The notes beneath the pieces were generated by a model. The model was not told the DNA's origin and did not search any database. It saw nothing but the letters and a program-made list of their open reading frames with translations. A stretch of DNA of 33,890 nt from a bacterium (GTDB taxonomy: Bacteria > Auribacterota > UBA3054), in assembly GCA_017554565.1 (NCBI GenBank), contig JAFZID010000095.1, forward strand, positions 1 through 33,890, given 5' to 3'. Position numbers and translations under genes: made by a program. Shown here piece after piece: positions 26,219 to 33,890 of this stretch (the stretch's first letter is position 1; each line of letters opens with the position of its first letter).

Positions 26219-26656
26219 ATGAAGCTGACCTCGAAAAGCGAATACACTCTGCTGGCCTTGATCTATATGGCCAGGCAGAAAAAAGGAGCCTTCGTCAAGA
26301 TCGAAGACATATGCAGCTGCTACGATATTCCTAAAAAATATCTTGAGCAGCTCCTCACGATCATGAGATCCAACGGACTCGTCAGAACGAGAAGGGGAGC
26401 CGAGGGCGGCTACGCCCTGGCCAAGGACAGCAAGGAGATAACCGCCGCCGACATCGTCCGCATCATGGACGGCCCCATCGCACCCACGGATTCCGTGAGC
26501 CAGTATTTCTATCAGGCTACGCCCTTGGAAAAAGAAGACGCGGCTCTTGAACTCTTCAGGAACATCAGAGATTACGCCGCCAAAGTCATGGAAAGCAAAA
26601 CGCTTTACGACCTGGCCTTGGCGCCTGCGATCAGGGAAGAAGCAATCACATATTGA
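26219..26656 (+). CDS. Rrf2-family transcriptional regulator, CymR-like (no Fe-S cysteines)
   Basis: 145 residues with the Rrf2 winged helix: MKLTSKSEYTLLALIYMA, the recognition region IPKKYLEQLLTIMRSNGLV and the wing RRGAEGGYAL. Fe-S members (IscR, NsrR) carry three clustered cysteines after the wing; here that region (residues ~85-110, DGPIAPTDSVSQYFYQ) has none. The only cysteines are 32 and 34, in the DNA-binding domain. The 'DGPIAP' stretch and overall length resemble B. subtilis CymR, which has no cluster and senses cysteine status through CysK. It is three bases after pstB and so co-transcribed with the importer it may control. The effector is unknown. Confidence 0.88.
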   Translation: MKLTSKSEYTLLALIYMARQKKGAFVKIEDICSCYDIPKKYLEQLLTIMRSNGLVRTRRGAEGGYALAKDSKEITAADIVRIMDGPIAPTDSVSQYFYQATPLEKEDAALELFRNIRDYAAKVMESKTLYDLALAPAIREEAITY

Positions 26657-26681
26657 CTTAGTATGTAAATAATGGTACCAT
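26653..26681 (+). promoter_or_regulatory. Promoter of the secretin gene, with palindromic -10
   Basis: TTGACT (26653-26658) overlaps the stop codon of the Rrf2 gene. After 17 bases follows TACCAT (26676-26681), preceded by TGG. The -10 is the right half of a perfect 10-bp palindrome, ATGGTACCAT (26672-26681), which could be an operator. The strong ribosome binding site AAGGAG (26711-26716) follows. Confidence 0.6.
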
Positions 26682-26720
26682 ATACCGAAAATAATTAACC
26701 AAAAAACATAAAGGAGAACT

Positions 26721-28157
26721 ATGAACAAGAAATCCTTACTTTTAACCACCAGTTTGGTATTGGCTTTCGGCCTCTCCGTCGGCGCCGCTGACATTCAGAT
26801 CAACACTCCGGCCCAGGCCCCGCAGGCTCCCGCCGGCGACGCTGAGCTCTACTACCACGCTATCCCCAGCACTCCCGCTGTCGGCCAGGCTATCAAGGTT
26901 GTTGAATCCAACGATGACACCGACTATGTCGTCAAGGCTTACAAGATGAAGCACAAAGGTATTGTGAACGAAATTCGATCAATCCTTGAGCGTACCATCC
27001 AAAAGGAAAACGGCAAATCGAAATCTATCGTCAACAACGTTAACGGCGACGAATTTCTCATCGTTACCGTCCCGTCCTTCCAGCTTCCCTACATAGAGGC
27101 TGTGATCGAGCAGTTGGACGCCGAGGGCACCAAGTTCGCCGGCGGCGGCACGGAACGTTTCGTTTACTACTGCAAGAACCGCCTTGCCACAGACCTTCAG
27201 AAATACGTCCTGGCCACCATGGGTTCCGGCCACGGCGAAGTCGTGGCTGACGACCTGACCGGCCGCATCATGGTGAACGATGCTCCTTCCTGCGCCAATA
27301 CGGTCAAGAAGTGGCTCCCTTACTTCGACGTCGCTCCCCAGCAGATCAGGCTGGAATGCCAGATCATCGAGATCGAGAACAGCGACGACTTCAACTTCGG
27401 CCTTGCTCTGGAAGCCTGGAAAGAAGCTCTGCCCGAAAGCGTCGATATGACCCTCGACTGGGACAAGAAGACCAACGGCAGCACTCCCGGACCGGAAGGC
27501 TGGGCCAGATACATTGCCCAGAACGTGAAGTTCTCCGGCATGCGCCCCAAAGCCGTGGCCAACTTCATCAACTATCTGGTCAGGAACGGCCACGCCAAGG
27601 TTTTGTCTAGCCCCGAAGCGGTCGCTCTGAACGGCCAGACCACGGTCATCGAATCCGTTGACAACGTCAACTACAAAGGCTACAACAGCGACCCCACCAA
27701 GACTCTCGACAAGCAGGTCCAGTCCGGCGTCATCCTTGAGATCACCCCGGTCATCGGCACTGAATCCATCTGGCTCGAAGTCAATGCGGAAGTCAACAGC
27801 GTAGTCGGCTGGACCACCGGCGCCCTGCCCATCGTCAACACCCGCAAGACCTCGGCCACCGTCGGCGTCGTCTCCGGACAGACCACCACGATTTCCGGCT
27901 TGAAGCGCGAATACATCACCAAGAGCGACGAGCGCGTCCCGGTTCTCGGCTACATCCCGCTTCTGGGCTACGTCTTCCGTCATGAAGTGGACGTCAAGAG
28001 AGATTCCGAGATCATCATCCTTGTAACTCCTTACGATATCAGCAAAGATATCCAGAACGGCACCGAGAAAGTCGAAGCCTTCGAGAAGGAATACAAAGCC
28101 GAAGTGGAAAAAGGCGCCGTTGACAGATTCGTCGACAGAGTCATCCTTAACAAGTAA
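26721..28157 (+). CDS. Short stand-alone secretin (type II/III secretion or pilus-type outer-membrane channel)
   Basis: 478 residues with a signal peptide (1-22). Residues ~70-135 and ~145-205 look like two N-domains; TGRIMVNDAPSCANTVKKWLPYFDV is the typical '..l.v.D.p.....i...l..lD' pattern. The C-terminal half is a secretin beta-barrel domain: IRLECQIIEIE, AKVLSSPEAVALNGQT, PIVNTRKTSATVGVVSGQTTTISGL and the hallmark VPVLGYIPLLGYVFR near 406-420, ending EIIILVTP. It would form a multimeric outer-membrane pore. It is shorter than GspD or PilQ, and no other secretion or pilus gene is nearby. Residues ~445-478 form a charged helical tail where a pilotin or S-domain might act. With its own promoter, strong ribosome binding site and terminator it looks monocistronic and well expressed. 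Confidence 0.88.
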   Translation: MNKKSLLLTTSLVLAFGLSVGAADIQINTPAQAPQAPAGDAELYYHAIPSTPAVGQAIKVVESNDDTDYVVKAYKMKHKGIVNEIRSILERTIQKENGKSKSIVNNVNGDEFLIVTVPSFQLPYIEAVIEQLDAEGTKFAGGGTERFVYYCKNRLATDLQKYVLATMGSGHGEVVADDLTGRIMVNDAPSCANTVKKWLPYFDVAPQQIRLECQIIEIENSDDFNFGLALEAWKEALPESVDMTLDWDKKTNGSTPGPEGWARYIAQNVKFSGMRPKAVANFINYLVRNGHAKVLSSPEAVALNGQTTVIESVDNVNYKGYNSDPTKTLDKQVQSGVILEITPVIGTESIWLEVNAEVNSVVGWTTGALPIVNTRKTSATVGVVSGQTTTISGLKREYITKSDERVPVLGYIPLLGYVFRHEVDVKRDSEIIILVTPYDISKDIQNGTEKVEAFEKEYKAEVEKGAVDRFVDRVILNK

Positions 28158-28171
28158 TTCCTTCCGCTTGT

Positions 28172-28213
28172 AAAAAAACGATCCGCCGGAATTTTCCGGC
28201 GGATCTTTTTTTT
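28172..28213. terminator. Bidirectional terminator between secretin and mfd
   Basis: A perfect 12-bp inverted repeat (28180-28191 with 28194-28205) is flanked by seven As on the left (28172-28178) and eight Ts on the right (28206-28213). It serves the secretin gene on the forward strand and the mfd operon on the reverse strand. Confidence 0.92.
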
Positions 28214-28232
28214 ATCGGAATTTGATTTCCAT

Positions 28233-31200
28233 TTATTCCTGGAAGCCCGGGAGAACGTCGATCCTGGAGAGGAAAGCCAGGATGACCATGACGGTCTGGG
28301 CGGAGTTTTTGAGATCCACCTTCGGCAGCTTCCCGAAGGGATTGTAGATCTTGCCGTGCCTTCTGACAACGAGCGTGCCGCTGGGAGACTCTATGGAGTC
28401 GATGCCCCGGGCGCGGGCTCTCAGTTTTATTTCCGTCAGGTCCAAAAGCAGCTCGGTCTGTTTGGGGATCTCGCCGAAGCGGTCCCGCATTTCTTCCTTC
28501 AGATCCTCTATGTCTTTTAATCTTCCGGCGCTGCTCAGGCGGCGGAAAAGATCGAGCCTGAGGACGGGGCTTTGGATATAGCTTTCCGGGATGTCTCCGG
28601 AAAGCGGCAGATGGATGGTGACGTCCTCCGCGACGGGATAGATGCCCGGGAGCTCCCGGCGCCAGTCGAATTTGCCGGCTTTTTTGACTTTCGGTTCAAA
28701 GGCCTCTTCGCTTTCTTCCCCGCCCTCCTCGTTCTCTACGAGTTTGGGAAGATGGCCTTCCTTTATCAGGCTGATGGCCCTGTTGAGGAGCTTGCAGTAA
28801 AGTCCGAAGCCGATGGCGGCGATGTGCCCGGACTGCTTCTCTCCCAGGATGTTTCCGGCGCCCCTTATTTCCAGGTCTTTCATGGCGATCTGATATCCGG
28901 AGCCCAGGGCGGTGTTCTCCATGATGGCCCTGAGGCGCTGGCGGGCCTGGCTGTCCAGGCTCAGATGGTTGGGGACGATGAGATAGGCGTAGGCCTGGCG
29001 GTCGGCGCGGCCCACGCGGCCCCTGAGCTGGTAAAGGTCGGAGAGACCGAAGCGATGGGCGTCGTCTATTATTATGGTGTTGACGTTCGGCATGTCGATG
29101 CCGGATTCCACGATCATGGTGCACAAAAGGAGGTCGTATTTTCCGTCCACGAAAGCCTGGATGACTTCCTCCAGATCCTCCTCAGGCATCTGTCCGTGGC
29201 CTACGGCGATGCGGACTCCCGGCAGGAGCTTCTCCAACTTTTCTCTCTCGGCTTCGATGGTCTCGACTCTGTTGTGAAGATAAAAGACCTGGCCGCCCCG
29301 CATGATCTCCCTTCTCACGGCGTCCTTGATGAGGGGACCGTTCTTTTTGATGAGGTTCGTTATGACCGGAAGCCTGTCAACGGGGGGGGTGTTGATGACC
29401 GACATGTCCCTTAATCCCGTCAGGGACTGGTAAAGAGTCCTGGGAATGGGGGTGGCGGAAAGGGAGATGACGTCGGTCAGGGCGCTCAGCCTTTTTAATT
29501 TTTCCTTGTGGCGGACGCCGAAGCGCTGCTCCTCGTCTATGACAACCAATCCAAGCTTGGGGATGGCGATGTCCTTGGAAAGAAGCCTGTGGGTGCCGAT
29601 TATTATGTCTATTTCCCCGGCGGCCAGAGCCTTCACGATCTCTTTCTGGCGCTTGGGGGAGACAAAGCGGCTCAGTTCCTCGACTTTCACGGGATAGTGG
29701 GCCACGCGGTCGGTGAAGGTCTTCAGATGCTGGTGGGCCAGGATCGTCGTGGGCACCAGCACCGCCACCTGGCGTCCCGACATGACGGCTTTGAAGGCGG
29801 CCCTCAGGGCCACTTCCGTTTTGCCAAATCCCACGTCGCCGCAGATAAGCCTGTCCATGGCGGCGGGAGACTCCATGTCTTTTTTGATTTCTTCCAGGGC
29901 TTTCTTCTGGTCCAGGGTCTCCGCGTAGGGGAACGCTTTCTCAAAGCCTGTCTGCCAGTCGCTGTCCTTCATGGCGGCGAAGCCCGGGATGGCTTTGCGC
30001 TTGGCCTGGCGTTCCAGCAGTTCCGAAGCCAGGTCCAGGACGGCTTTCTCGGCTTTCCGGCAGCGGCTTTTCCAGCGGCCGCTGCCCAGGGTGTCCAGTT
30101 CCGGCTCCCTTTTGCCCACGGTGATGTAGCGTTCCACCAGGGCCGCCTGGCCCAGGGAAACGTAGAGCATGGTGTCGTTGGCGTAGCGGATGGCGATCAT
30201 TTCGGATTCGCCTTCCCCGGTCTTGATATTCTTGATGCCTTCGTAGACGCCGATGCCGTAATTCAAATGCACGACATAGGAGCCGATCTTGATGGTGGCC
30301 AGATTGTCGATGGGTTCGCTGCGGCGGGCTTTGATCTTGGAGGGGCGGGGGCGCCGCAGGACTCTCCGGAAGATCTCGTCGTCCAGCAAAACGGCCTCCT
30401 TGTATTCCGGAAGGAGGAAGCCTCCGCTAAGAGAGCCTATGGCGGTCTTGAAAGAATCTTTCGGAGCTCCGGCTTCGCAAAGCAGCTCCCTCAGGCGGGA
30501 GGAATCGGAGGGAGTGGCGCAGTAGATCGTGACTTTCCAGCCCTCGTCTTTCCAAGTTTCAAGCTGCCTGGAAAGGCAGCGGAGAATGTTGCTGAAGGGA
30601 TCCCGCGTAATGTCTGTGAAGACGCTTCCCTGGAGTTCTGAGAGCGAGAAGCATCTGCTTTTTATTTCGAAGACGGACTTTTCTTTCAGATGGGGGAGGT
30701 CCGTGGCGAATTCGCTAAAAAAGAGGCTGCCGGCCTCCTTGGCTTTCTTTCGCAGAAGGTTCATGCGCTCGCCGGCGTTGGGCAGGAAGTCCTTGGCCAG
30801 TTCGCCCACGCTCCATTTTTCCCATTCCCTCAGGATGCCGGCGAATTCGTAAAAGACCACCAAAGGTTCAACGCGGTAAAAATCCAGAAGCGTGCTCTGG
30901 CATTTGGGATCGGGGATGTTCCGTTCGCTGGCGGAAAAGACGGTGAATTCGCCGAGGCCGGTTTCCACGCTGCGCTGGGTGGCGGCGTCGAAGCGCCTTA
31001 TGGAAGTGATCTCATCGCCGAAATATTCAATGCGCAGAGGGTCTTCTTCCGTCAGGGGGAAAATATCCACGAGCCCGCCCCGCTGGGCGAATTCGCCCCT
31101 GAACTGCACCATGTCGGCCCTTTCGTAGCCGAGGGGAAAAAGATCCGCGAGAAGTTTGTCCGGAGGATAGTCTTCGTTTAATTTCAGTTTTAGGCTGCGG

Positions 31201-31577
31201 CGCTGGAAAGACTGGGGATCGGGAGTGTCCTGCAGCAGGGAGAGCAGGGGAGCCACCACGCAGTTTAAGCGGGACTGCAAAAGCCCGGAATAACATTCCA
31301 TCCTTTCCAGGCTGACGGAAAGGTTCTCCAGCTCCTTTTCGTTCTGCCAGTTCTGGGCGCCGAAAAGGGCTGCCTCGTCTTTGAAAAAAGTGCGGTAGTC
31401 AAGAAGAACCTCCTCCGCCTGGGCGGAGGAGGCCGTGATCACTAAAAGGGGTCGGGAAAGTTTCTGCGCGGCCGCGCCGGCTATAAGGGCGGCCAGCGAA
31501 GGGGTGACGCCGAAAAGACCGGCGGCCCCGTTTTCGGCGTAACTGTCCAGAAGTCCTTTTAGAAAAGGGAAACGCAT
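28233..31577 (-). CDS. mfd: Transcription-repair coupling factor Mfd
   Basis: 1114 residues, near the usual length. Mfd displaces stalled RNA polymerase with its DNA translocase and recruits UvrA. In order: a UvrB-like N-terminal region (to about 330), the RNA-polymerase interaction domain (NLATIKIGSYVVHLNYGIG, about 430-505), and the RecG-like motor with Walker A GDVGFGKTE near 580, DEEQ (VIDEEQRFG), SATPIPRTL, then VESGIDMPNVN and QLRGRVGRADR. The C-terminal UvrA-masking domain (LLDLTEIKLRARARGI) completes it. It starts three bases after the rubredoxin stop with little ribosome-binding sequence, suggesting coupling. It is the last gene of the reverse-strand run, ending at the bidirectional terminator. 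Confidence 0.97.
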   Translation of the reverse strand: MRFPFLKGLLDSYAENGAAGLFGVTPSLAALIAGAAAQKLSRPLLVITASSAQAEEVLLDYRTFFKDEAALFGAQNWQNEKELENLSVSLERMECYSGLLQSRLNCVVAPLLSLLQDTPDPQSFQRRSLKLKLNEDYPPDKLLADLFPLGYERADMVQFRGEFAQRGGLVDIFPLTEEDPLRIEYFGDEITSIRRFDAATQRSVETGLGEFTVFSASERNIPDPKCQSTLLDFYRVEPLVVFYEFAGILREWEKWSVGELAKDFLPNAGERMNLLRKKAKEAGSLFFSEFATDLPHLKEKSVFEIKSRCFSLSELQGSVFTDITRDPFSNILRCLSRQLETWKDEGWKVTIYCATPSDSSRLRELLCEAGAPKDSFKTAIGSLSGGFLLPEYKEAVLLDDEIFRRVLRRPRPSKIKARRSEPIDNLATIKIGSYVVHLNYGIGVYEGIKNIKTGEGESEMIAIRYANDTMLYVSLGQAALVERYITVGKREPELDTLGSGRWKSRCRKAEKAVLDLASELLERQAKRKAIPGFAAMKDSDWQTGFEKAFPYAETLDQKKALEEIKKDMESPAAMDRLICGDVGFGKTEVALRAAFKAVMSGRQVAVLVPTTILAHQHLKTFTDRVAHYPVKVEELSRFVSPKRQKEIVKALAAGEIDIIIGTHRLLSKDIAIPKLGLVVIDEEQRFGVRHKEKLKRLSALTDVISLSATPIPRTLYQSLTGLRDMSVINTPPVDRLPVITNLIKKNGPLIKDAVRREIMRGGQVFYLHNRVETIEAEREKLEKLLPGVRIAVGHGQMPEEDLEEVIQAFVDGKYDLLLCTMIVESGIDMPNVNTIIIDDAHRFGLSDLYQLRGRVGRADRQAYAYLIVPNHLSLDSQARQRLRAIMENTALGSGYQIAMKDLEIRGAGNILGEKQSGHIAAIGFGLYCKLLNRAISLIKEGHLPKLVENEEGGEESEEAFEPKVKKAGKFDWRRELPGIYPVAEDVTIHLPLSGDIPESYIQSPVLRLDLFRRLSSAGRLKDIEDLKEEMRDRFGEIPKQTELLLDLTEIKLRARARGIDSIESPSGTLVVRRHGKIYNPFGKLPKVDLKNSAQTVMVILAFLSRIDVLPGFQE

Positions 31578-31580
31578 TTC

Positions 31581-31739
31581 TTATTTTTTATTGAAAGCGT
31601 CTTTTCCCATGCCGCAGACCGGGCAGGTCCAGTCTTCGGGAAGATCTTCGAATTTGGTTCCGGGGGCTATGCCGTGTTCGGGATCGCCTTTTTGGGGATC
31701 GTACTCGTAAGAGCAGACGGAGCAGATGTAGGATTCCAT
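31581..31739 (-). CDS. Rubredoxin
   Basis: 52 residues, typical rubredoxin length. Two CxxC pairs (C6/C9 and C39/C42) coordinate a single iron: [12 protein letters not shown] and [27 protein letters not shown] fills the middle exactly as in the family. It is a small cytoplasmic one-electron carrier that, mostly in anaerobes, feeds peroxide or superoxide reductases or oxygen-reducing flavoproteins. A purine-rich AAAGGAAAG precedes the ATG. It lies 12 bases after cysK and three bases before mfd. No partner reductase is in the window. Confidence 0.95.
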   Translation of the reverse strand: MESYICSVCSYEYDPQKGDPEHGIAPGTKFEDLPEDWTCPVCGMGKDAFNKK

Positions 31740-31751
31740 GGTGCTTTCCTT

Positions 31752-32693
31752 TTATGAAAGGTGATGCCGGAAGAGAGGAGTGCTGAAATAGCGCTCTCCC
31801 GTGTCCGGAAGAATTGTCACGACGCGTTTGCCGGGGCCGAGCTCGCGGGCCATCTTGAGGGCCGCGTAAACGTTGGAGCCGGAACTGATGCCGCACAAGA
31901 GCCCTTCCTTGAGGGCTAGCTGTTTGGCGGTGTAGAGGGCGTCCTCATCGCTGACGACGCAGCTGGAGGAGAAGATCTTGGTGTTGAGATTCTTCGGAAT
32001 AAGGCCGTCGCCGATGCCCATCTGCAGGTGCGTTTTGATGGAGCCGCCGGCCAATATGGCGGCGTTCTGCGGTTCCACGGCCCAGATGAGGATGTTGGGG
32101 TTCGCTTCCTTTAGGACTTCGCCGATGCCGGAGAGCGTGCCGCCGGTGCCGACGCCTGAGCAGTAGCCGTCGATGGGGCCATCTACATCGTTCAGTATTT
32201 CCTGAGCGGTCACTTTTCTCTGCACTTCGGGATTGTGGGGGTTCTCGAACTGCTGCGGGATGTAAACGTTTGGATTGTTCTTTTTCAGTTCCTCGGCCAT
32301 TTGCGCGCAGCGGTCGATGGCTTCGCCGATGTTGCCCTTGTCCTCCACAAGGATCACTTCCGCGCCGTACTGCTCCACGAGCATGCGGCGCTCGGCGCTG
32401 ACGGAATCGGGCATGATGATGACGACGTGATAGCCTTTGACGGCGCCGACAAGGGCGAGGCCTATGCCCTGGTTGCCGGATGTGGGTTCCACGATAATGG
32501 AGTCGGGATTGAGCAGACCTTCTTTTTCCGCGGCCTCCACCATGGCGCAGGCCGTTCTGGTCTTGATGGAGCCGCCCACGTTCAGGGCTTCGAATTTGAC
32601 AAGTATCTCCGCGTCGGCGAGAGTGGTCATTTTGTTGAGCCTGATGAGGGGCGTTTTGCCCATGGCTTCCAGTACGTTGTTATAGACAGGCAT
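31752..32693 (-). CDS. cysK: Cysteine synthase (O-acetylserine sulfhydrylase)
   Basis: 313 residues, a fold-type II PLP enzyme joining sulfide to O-acetylserine to give cysteine. Lys44 in GGSIKTR is the PLP Schiff-base lysine. The substrate loop is TSGNQG (71-76) rather than the common TSGNTG; the Q variant occurs in some members of the family. GVGTGGTLSG holds the PLP phosphate, and GISSGSN lies near the C-terminus. The start overlaps the stop of the ABC ATPase gene (TAATG). The serine acetyltransferase supplying its substrate is probably the truncated gene at the left edge. A cystathionine-beta-synthase-like activity cannot be excluded. Confidence 0.94.
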   Translation of the reverse strand: MPVYNNVLEAMGKTPLIRLNKMTTLADAEILVKFEALNVGGSIKTRTACAMVEAAEKEGLLNPDSIIVEPTSGNQGIGLALVGAVKGYHVVIIMPDSVSAERRMLVEQYGAEVILVEDKGNIGEAIDRCAQMAEELKKNNPNVYIPQQFENPHNPEVQRKVTAQEILNDVDGPIDGYCSGVGTGGTLSGIGEVLKEANPNILIWAVEPQNAAILAGGSIKTHLQMGIGDGLIPKNLNTKIFSSSCVVSDEDALYTAKQLALKEGLLCGISSGSNVYAALKMARELGPGKRVVTILPDTGERYFSTPLFRHHLS

Positions 32694-33490
32694 TAGCTTT
32701 CCTTAATGTTTATGATGTTCAGATGATAGCGTTCATCTTTGAAGTCAATTTTTATCTGAGCGTCGAAAAGATCGGAGAGGATCTCGTCCCGCATAAGGTC
32801 TTCGAGTTTTCCGCTCCGCAGCACGCGGCCGCATTTCAGGGCCAGAAGATGGGTGAAGACGGGCATGATGTCCTCCACGTGATGCGTGGTCATGACAAGG
32901 GAGGGGGCGTCGGGTGTGGAGGAGAAATTCTGCAGGAATCTGAGAAAGCGCTCCCGGGCAACCGGATCGAGGCCGGAGCAGGGCTCGTCCAATATTATGA
33001 CCAAAGGATCGATCATCATGGCGCGGCCGATCATCACTCTTCTTTTCTCGCCCTGGGAGAGGTACCCCCAGGCTCTGTTGCGGAGATATGAGCAGCCGAT
33101 GCGCTTCATGACCTCGTCGGCTTTTTCGTAGAGCTCTTCCGTTGGCTCGTCGTATAGCCCCAGCGAGGCGAAATAACCTCCTATCACCACGTCGGCGGCT
33201 GATTCCGCCGGACGGATGCGGGCTTCCAGTTCAGCGCTAACCATGCCTATTTTTCTTCTGAGCTCCGGCCAGTTGTACTCGCCGTAGGTGTGGCCGGCGA
33301 TCCTTATGGTTCCGCCGGAATAGCTGTCATAGGCGGTTATGGCGTGCAGCAGCGTGCTCTTTCCGGCGCCGTTGGCTCCCAATATGACCCAGTTCTCACC
33401 CGGCAGAACTTTCCAGCTGACGTTGTTGAGGATCGTTTCCGCCTTGAGGACGCAAAGGCCTTCCAGGTCTATGATGGGGACGGAACTCAT
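32693..33490 (-). CDS. ABC transporter ATP-binding protein
   Basis: 265 residues, a single nucleotide-binding domain. Walker A is GANGAGKST, the signature region YLSQGEKRR, Walker B LVIILDEPCSGLD, and the switch His is in TTHHVED. The order and the short N-terminus (ENWVILGANGAGKSTLL) resemble the ModF/YlmA-like branch of ATPases, which often lack an adjacent permease. Indeed no membrane component or binding protein is next to it, so either the permease lies elsewhere or the protein has a soluble role. It overlaps both neighbours (ATGA with the lipoprotein gene, TAATG with cysK). Confidence 0.88.
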   Translation of the reverse strand: MSSVPIIDLEGLCVLKAETILNNVSWKVLPGENWVILGANGAGKSTLLHAITAYDSYSGGTIRIAGHTYGEYNWPELRRKIGMVSAELEARIRPAESAADVVIGGYFASLGLYDEPTEELYEKADEVMKRIGCSYLRNRAWGYLSQGEKRRVMIGRAMMIDPLVIILDEPCSGLDPVARERFLRFLQNFSSTPDAPSLVMTTHHVEDIMPVFTHLLALKCGRVLRSGKLEDLMRDEILSDLFDAQIKIDFKDERYHLNIINIKES

Positions 33491-33890
33491 TTATTATTCA
33501 GAAGCGCGCGGATGGATTCCAGGCATTTTTCCGAGTCCTGGTAGGGGAATGGCACGGTGGCGATCATTTCCCCGCCGCTGTCCAGAATCAGAAGCGAGGG
33601 ACTTTGGCTGGCGTCGTATTTGGTCCTGAGAGCGCTGCAGGCGTCAGAGGGGTCCTGGTAGGGGCAGGAGAGATAAACAGGCACCAGGTCTTTCGACACT
33701 TCCGCAAGGAATTCTTTCCGGGAGAAGATGCGGCACCAGTTGCTTTCGCAGGCAGAGCAGTTCGGGGCGGTTATCAGAACGAGCAGAGGTTTGCCACTTT
33801 CAAGGCCTTCCTTCTGGGCGCAGCCGTAATCCGTACGCCAATAGGGGCACGGCGCGGCGCAGCCTGACAAAAAGAGCGCAAGAACGCTTA
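33487..33890 (-). CDS. Thioredoxin-like lipoprotein, 5' end missing
   Basis: The frame runs off the right edge. The first readable residues, SVLALFLSGCAAP, are the end of a lipoprotein signal peptide with lipobox LSGC, so the protein is a lipid-anchored envelope protein whose start lies just beyond the window. About 125 mature residues follow with a thioredoxin-like fold: the strand LLVLITAPNC, a CxxC centre in NCSAC where classical thioredoxin has WCGPC, and SPSLLILDSGGEMI after a Ser-Pro in place of the usual cis-Pro context. There are extra cysteines around it. It is probably a periplasm-facing thiol oxidoreductase or thiol-reduction partner. It overlaps the ABC ATPase start. Confidence 0.78.
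   Translation of the reverse strand, partial: SVLALFLSGCAAPCPYWRTDYGCAQKEGLESGKPLLVLITAPNCSACESNWCRIFSRKEFLAEVSKDLVPVYLSCPYQDPSDACSALRTKYDASQSPSLLILDSGGEMIATVPFPYQDSEKCLESIRALLNNK

Overview
This 33.9 kb window is ordinary-looking bacterial chromosome from a Gram-negative-type organism. The evidence is a secretin, lipoprotein signal peptides, a GyrB with the long insertion typical of Gram-negative enzymes, and two secreted proteases ending in PEP-CTERM-like sorting tails (Pro-Glu-Pro, hydrophobic stretch, basic end). That mix, with a fairly high GC content, fits the PVC group (Lentisphaerae/Victivallales, Kiritimatiellota or Verrucomicrobia). This placement is inference, because no rRNA gene is present. 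I see no tRNA or rRNA gene, CRISPR array, insertion sequence or phage gene.

Layout. (1) 1-246: the 3' end of a serine O-acetyltransferase gene, followed by a structured non-coding stretch (about 300-455) that may encode a small RNA. (2) 526-3543: an AT-rich gene for a 1005-residue exported protein of unknown function, built from two diverged copies of a ~490-residue unit. (3) 3738-14331: one long forward transcription unit, gyrB-gyrA-tig-DUF2059-wecA/tagO-like-udg-radical SAM-tatD, from a clear promoter, with most junctions overlapping or only a few bases apart. priA (14393-16633) follows with its own extended -10 promoter and probably a leaderless mRNA. (4) 16734-22515, reverse strand: an unusual apparent operon, AbrB antitoxin-RelE toxin-lysine 2,3-aminomutase-like radical SAM enzyme-subtilase-subtilase, ending in a strong terminator. 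(5) 22637-26656, forward: a Pst-type ABC importer (lipoprotein, two permeases, ATPase) followed by an Rrf2 regulator instead of phoU. (6) 26721-28157: a stand-alone short secretin with its own promoter and a bidirectional terminator. (7) 28233-33890, reverse: mfd, a 52-residue rubredoxin, cysK, an ABC ATPase and a truncated thioredoxin-like lipoprotein, all tightly packed.

How the parts relate. The gyr-to-priA block is housekeeping: DNA topology, protein folding, envelope polymer initiation, DNA repair and replication restart. The right-hand block joins transcription-coupled repair to cysteine synthesis and redox proteins. Cysteine genes lie at both edges (serine acetyltransferase left, cysK right), and the Rrf2 protein resembles the cysteine regulator CymR in lacking the Fe-S cysteines. 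The least ordinary parts are the toxin-antitoxin/aminomutase/protease operon, the divergent Pst-like importer with its 11-bp-periodic promoter repeats and Rrf2 partner, the duplicated exported protein, and the possible small RNA at 340-455. The candidate promoters of annotated genes mostly carry a TGn extended -10.
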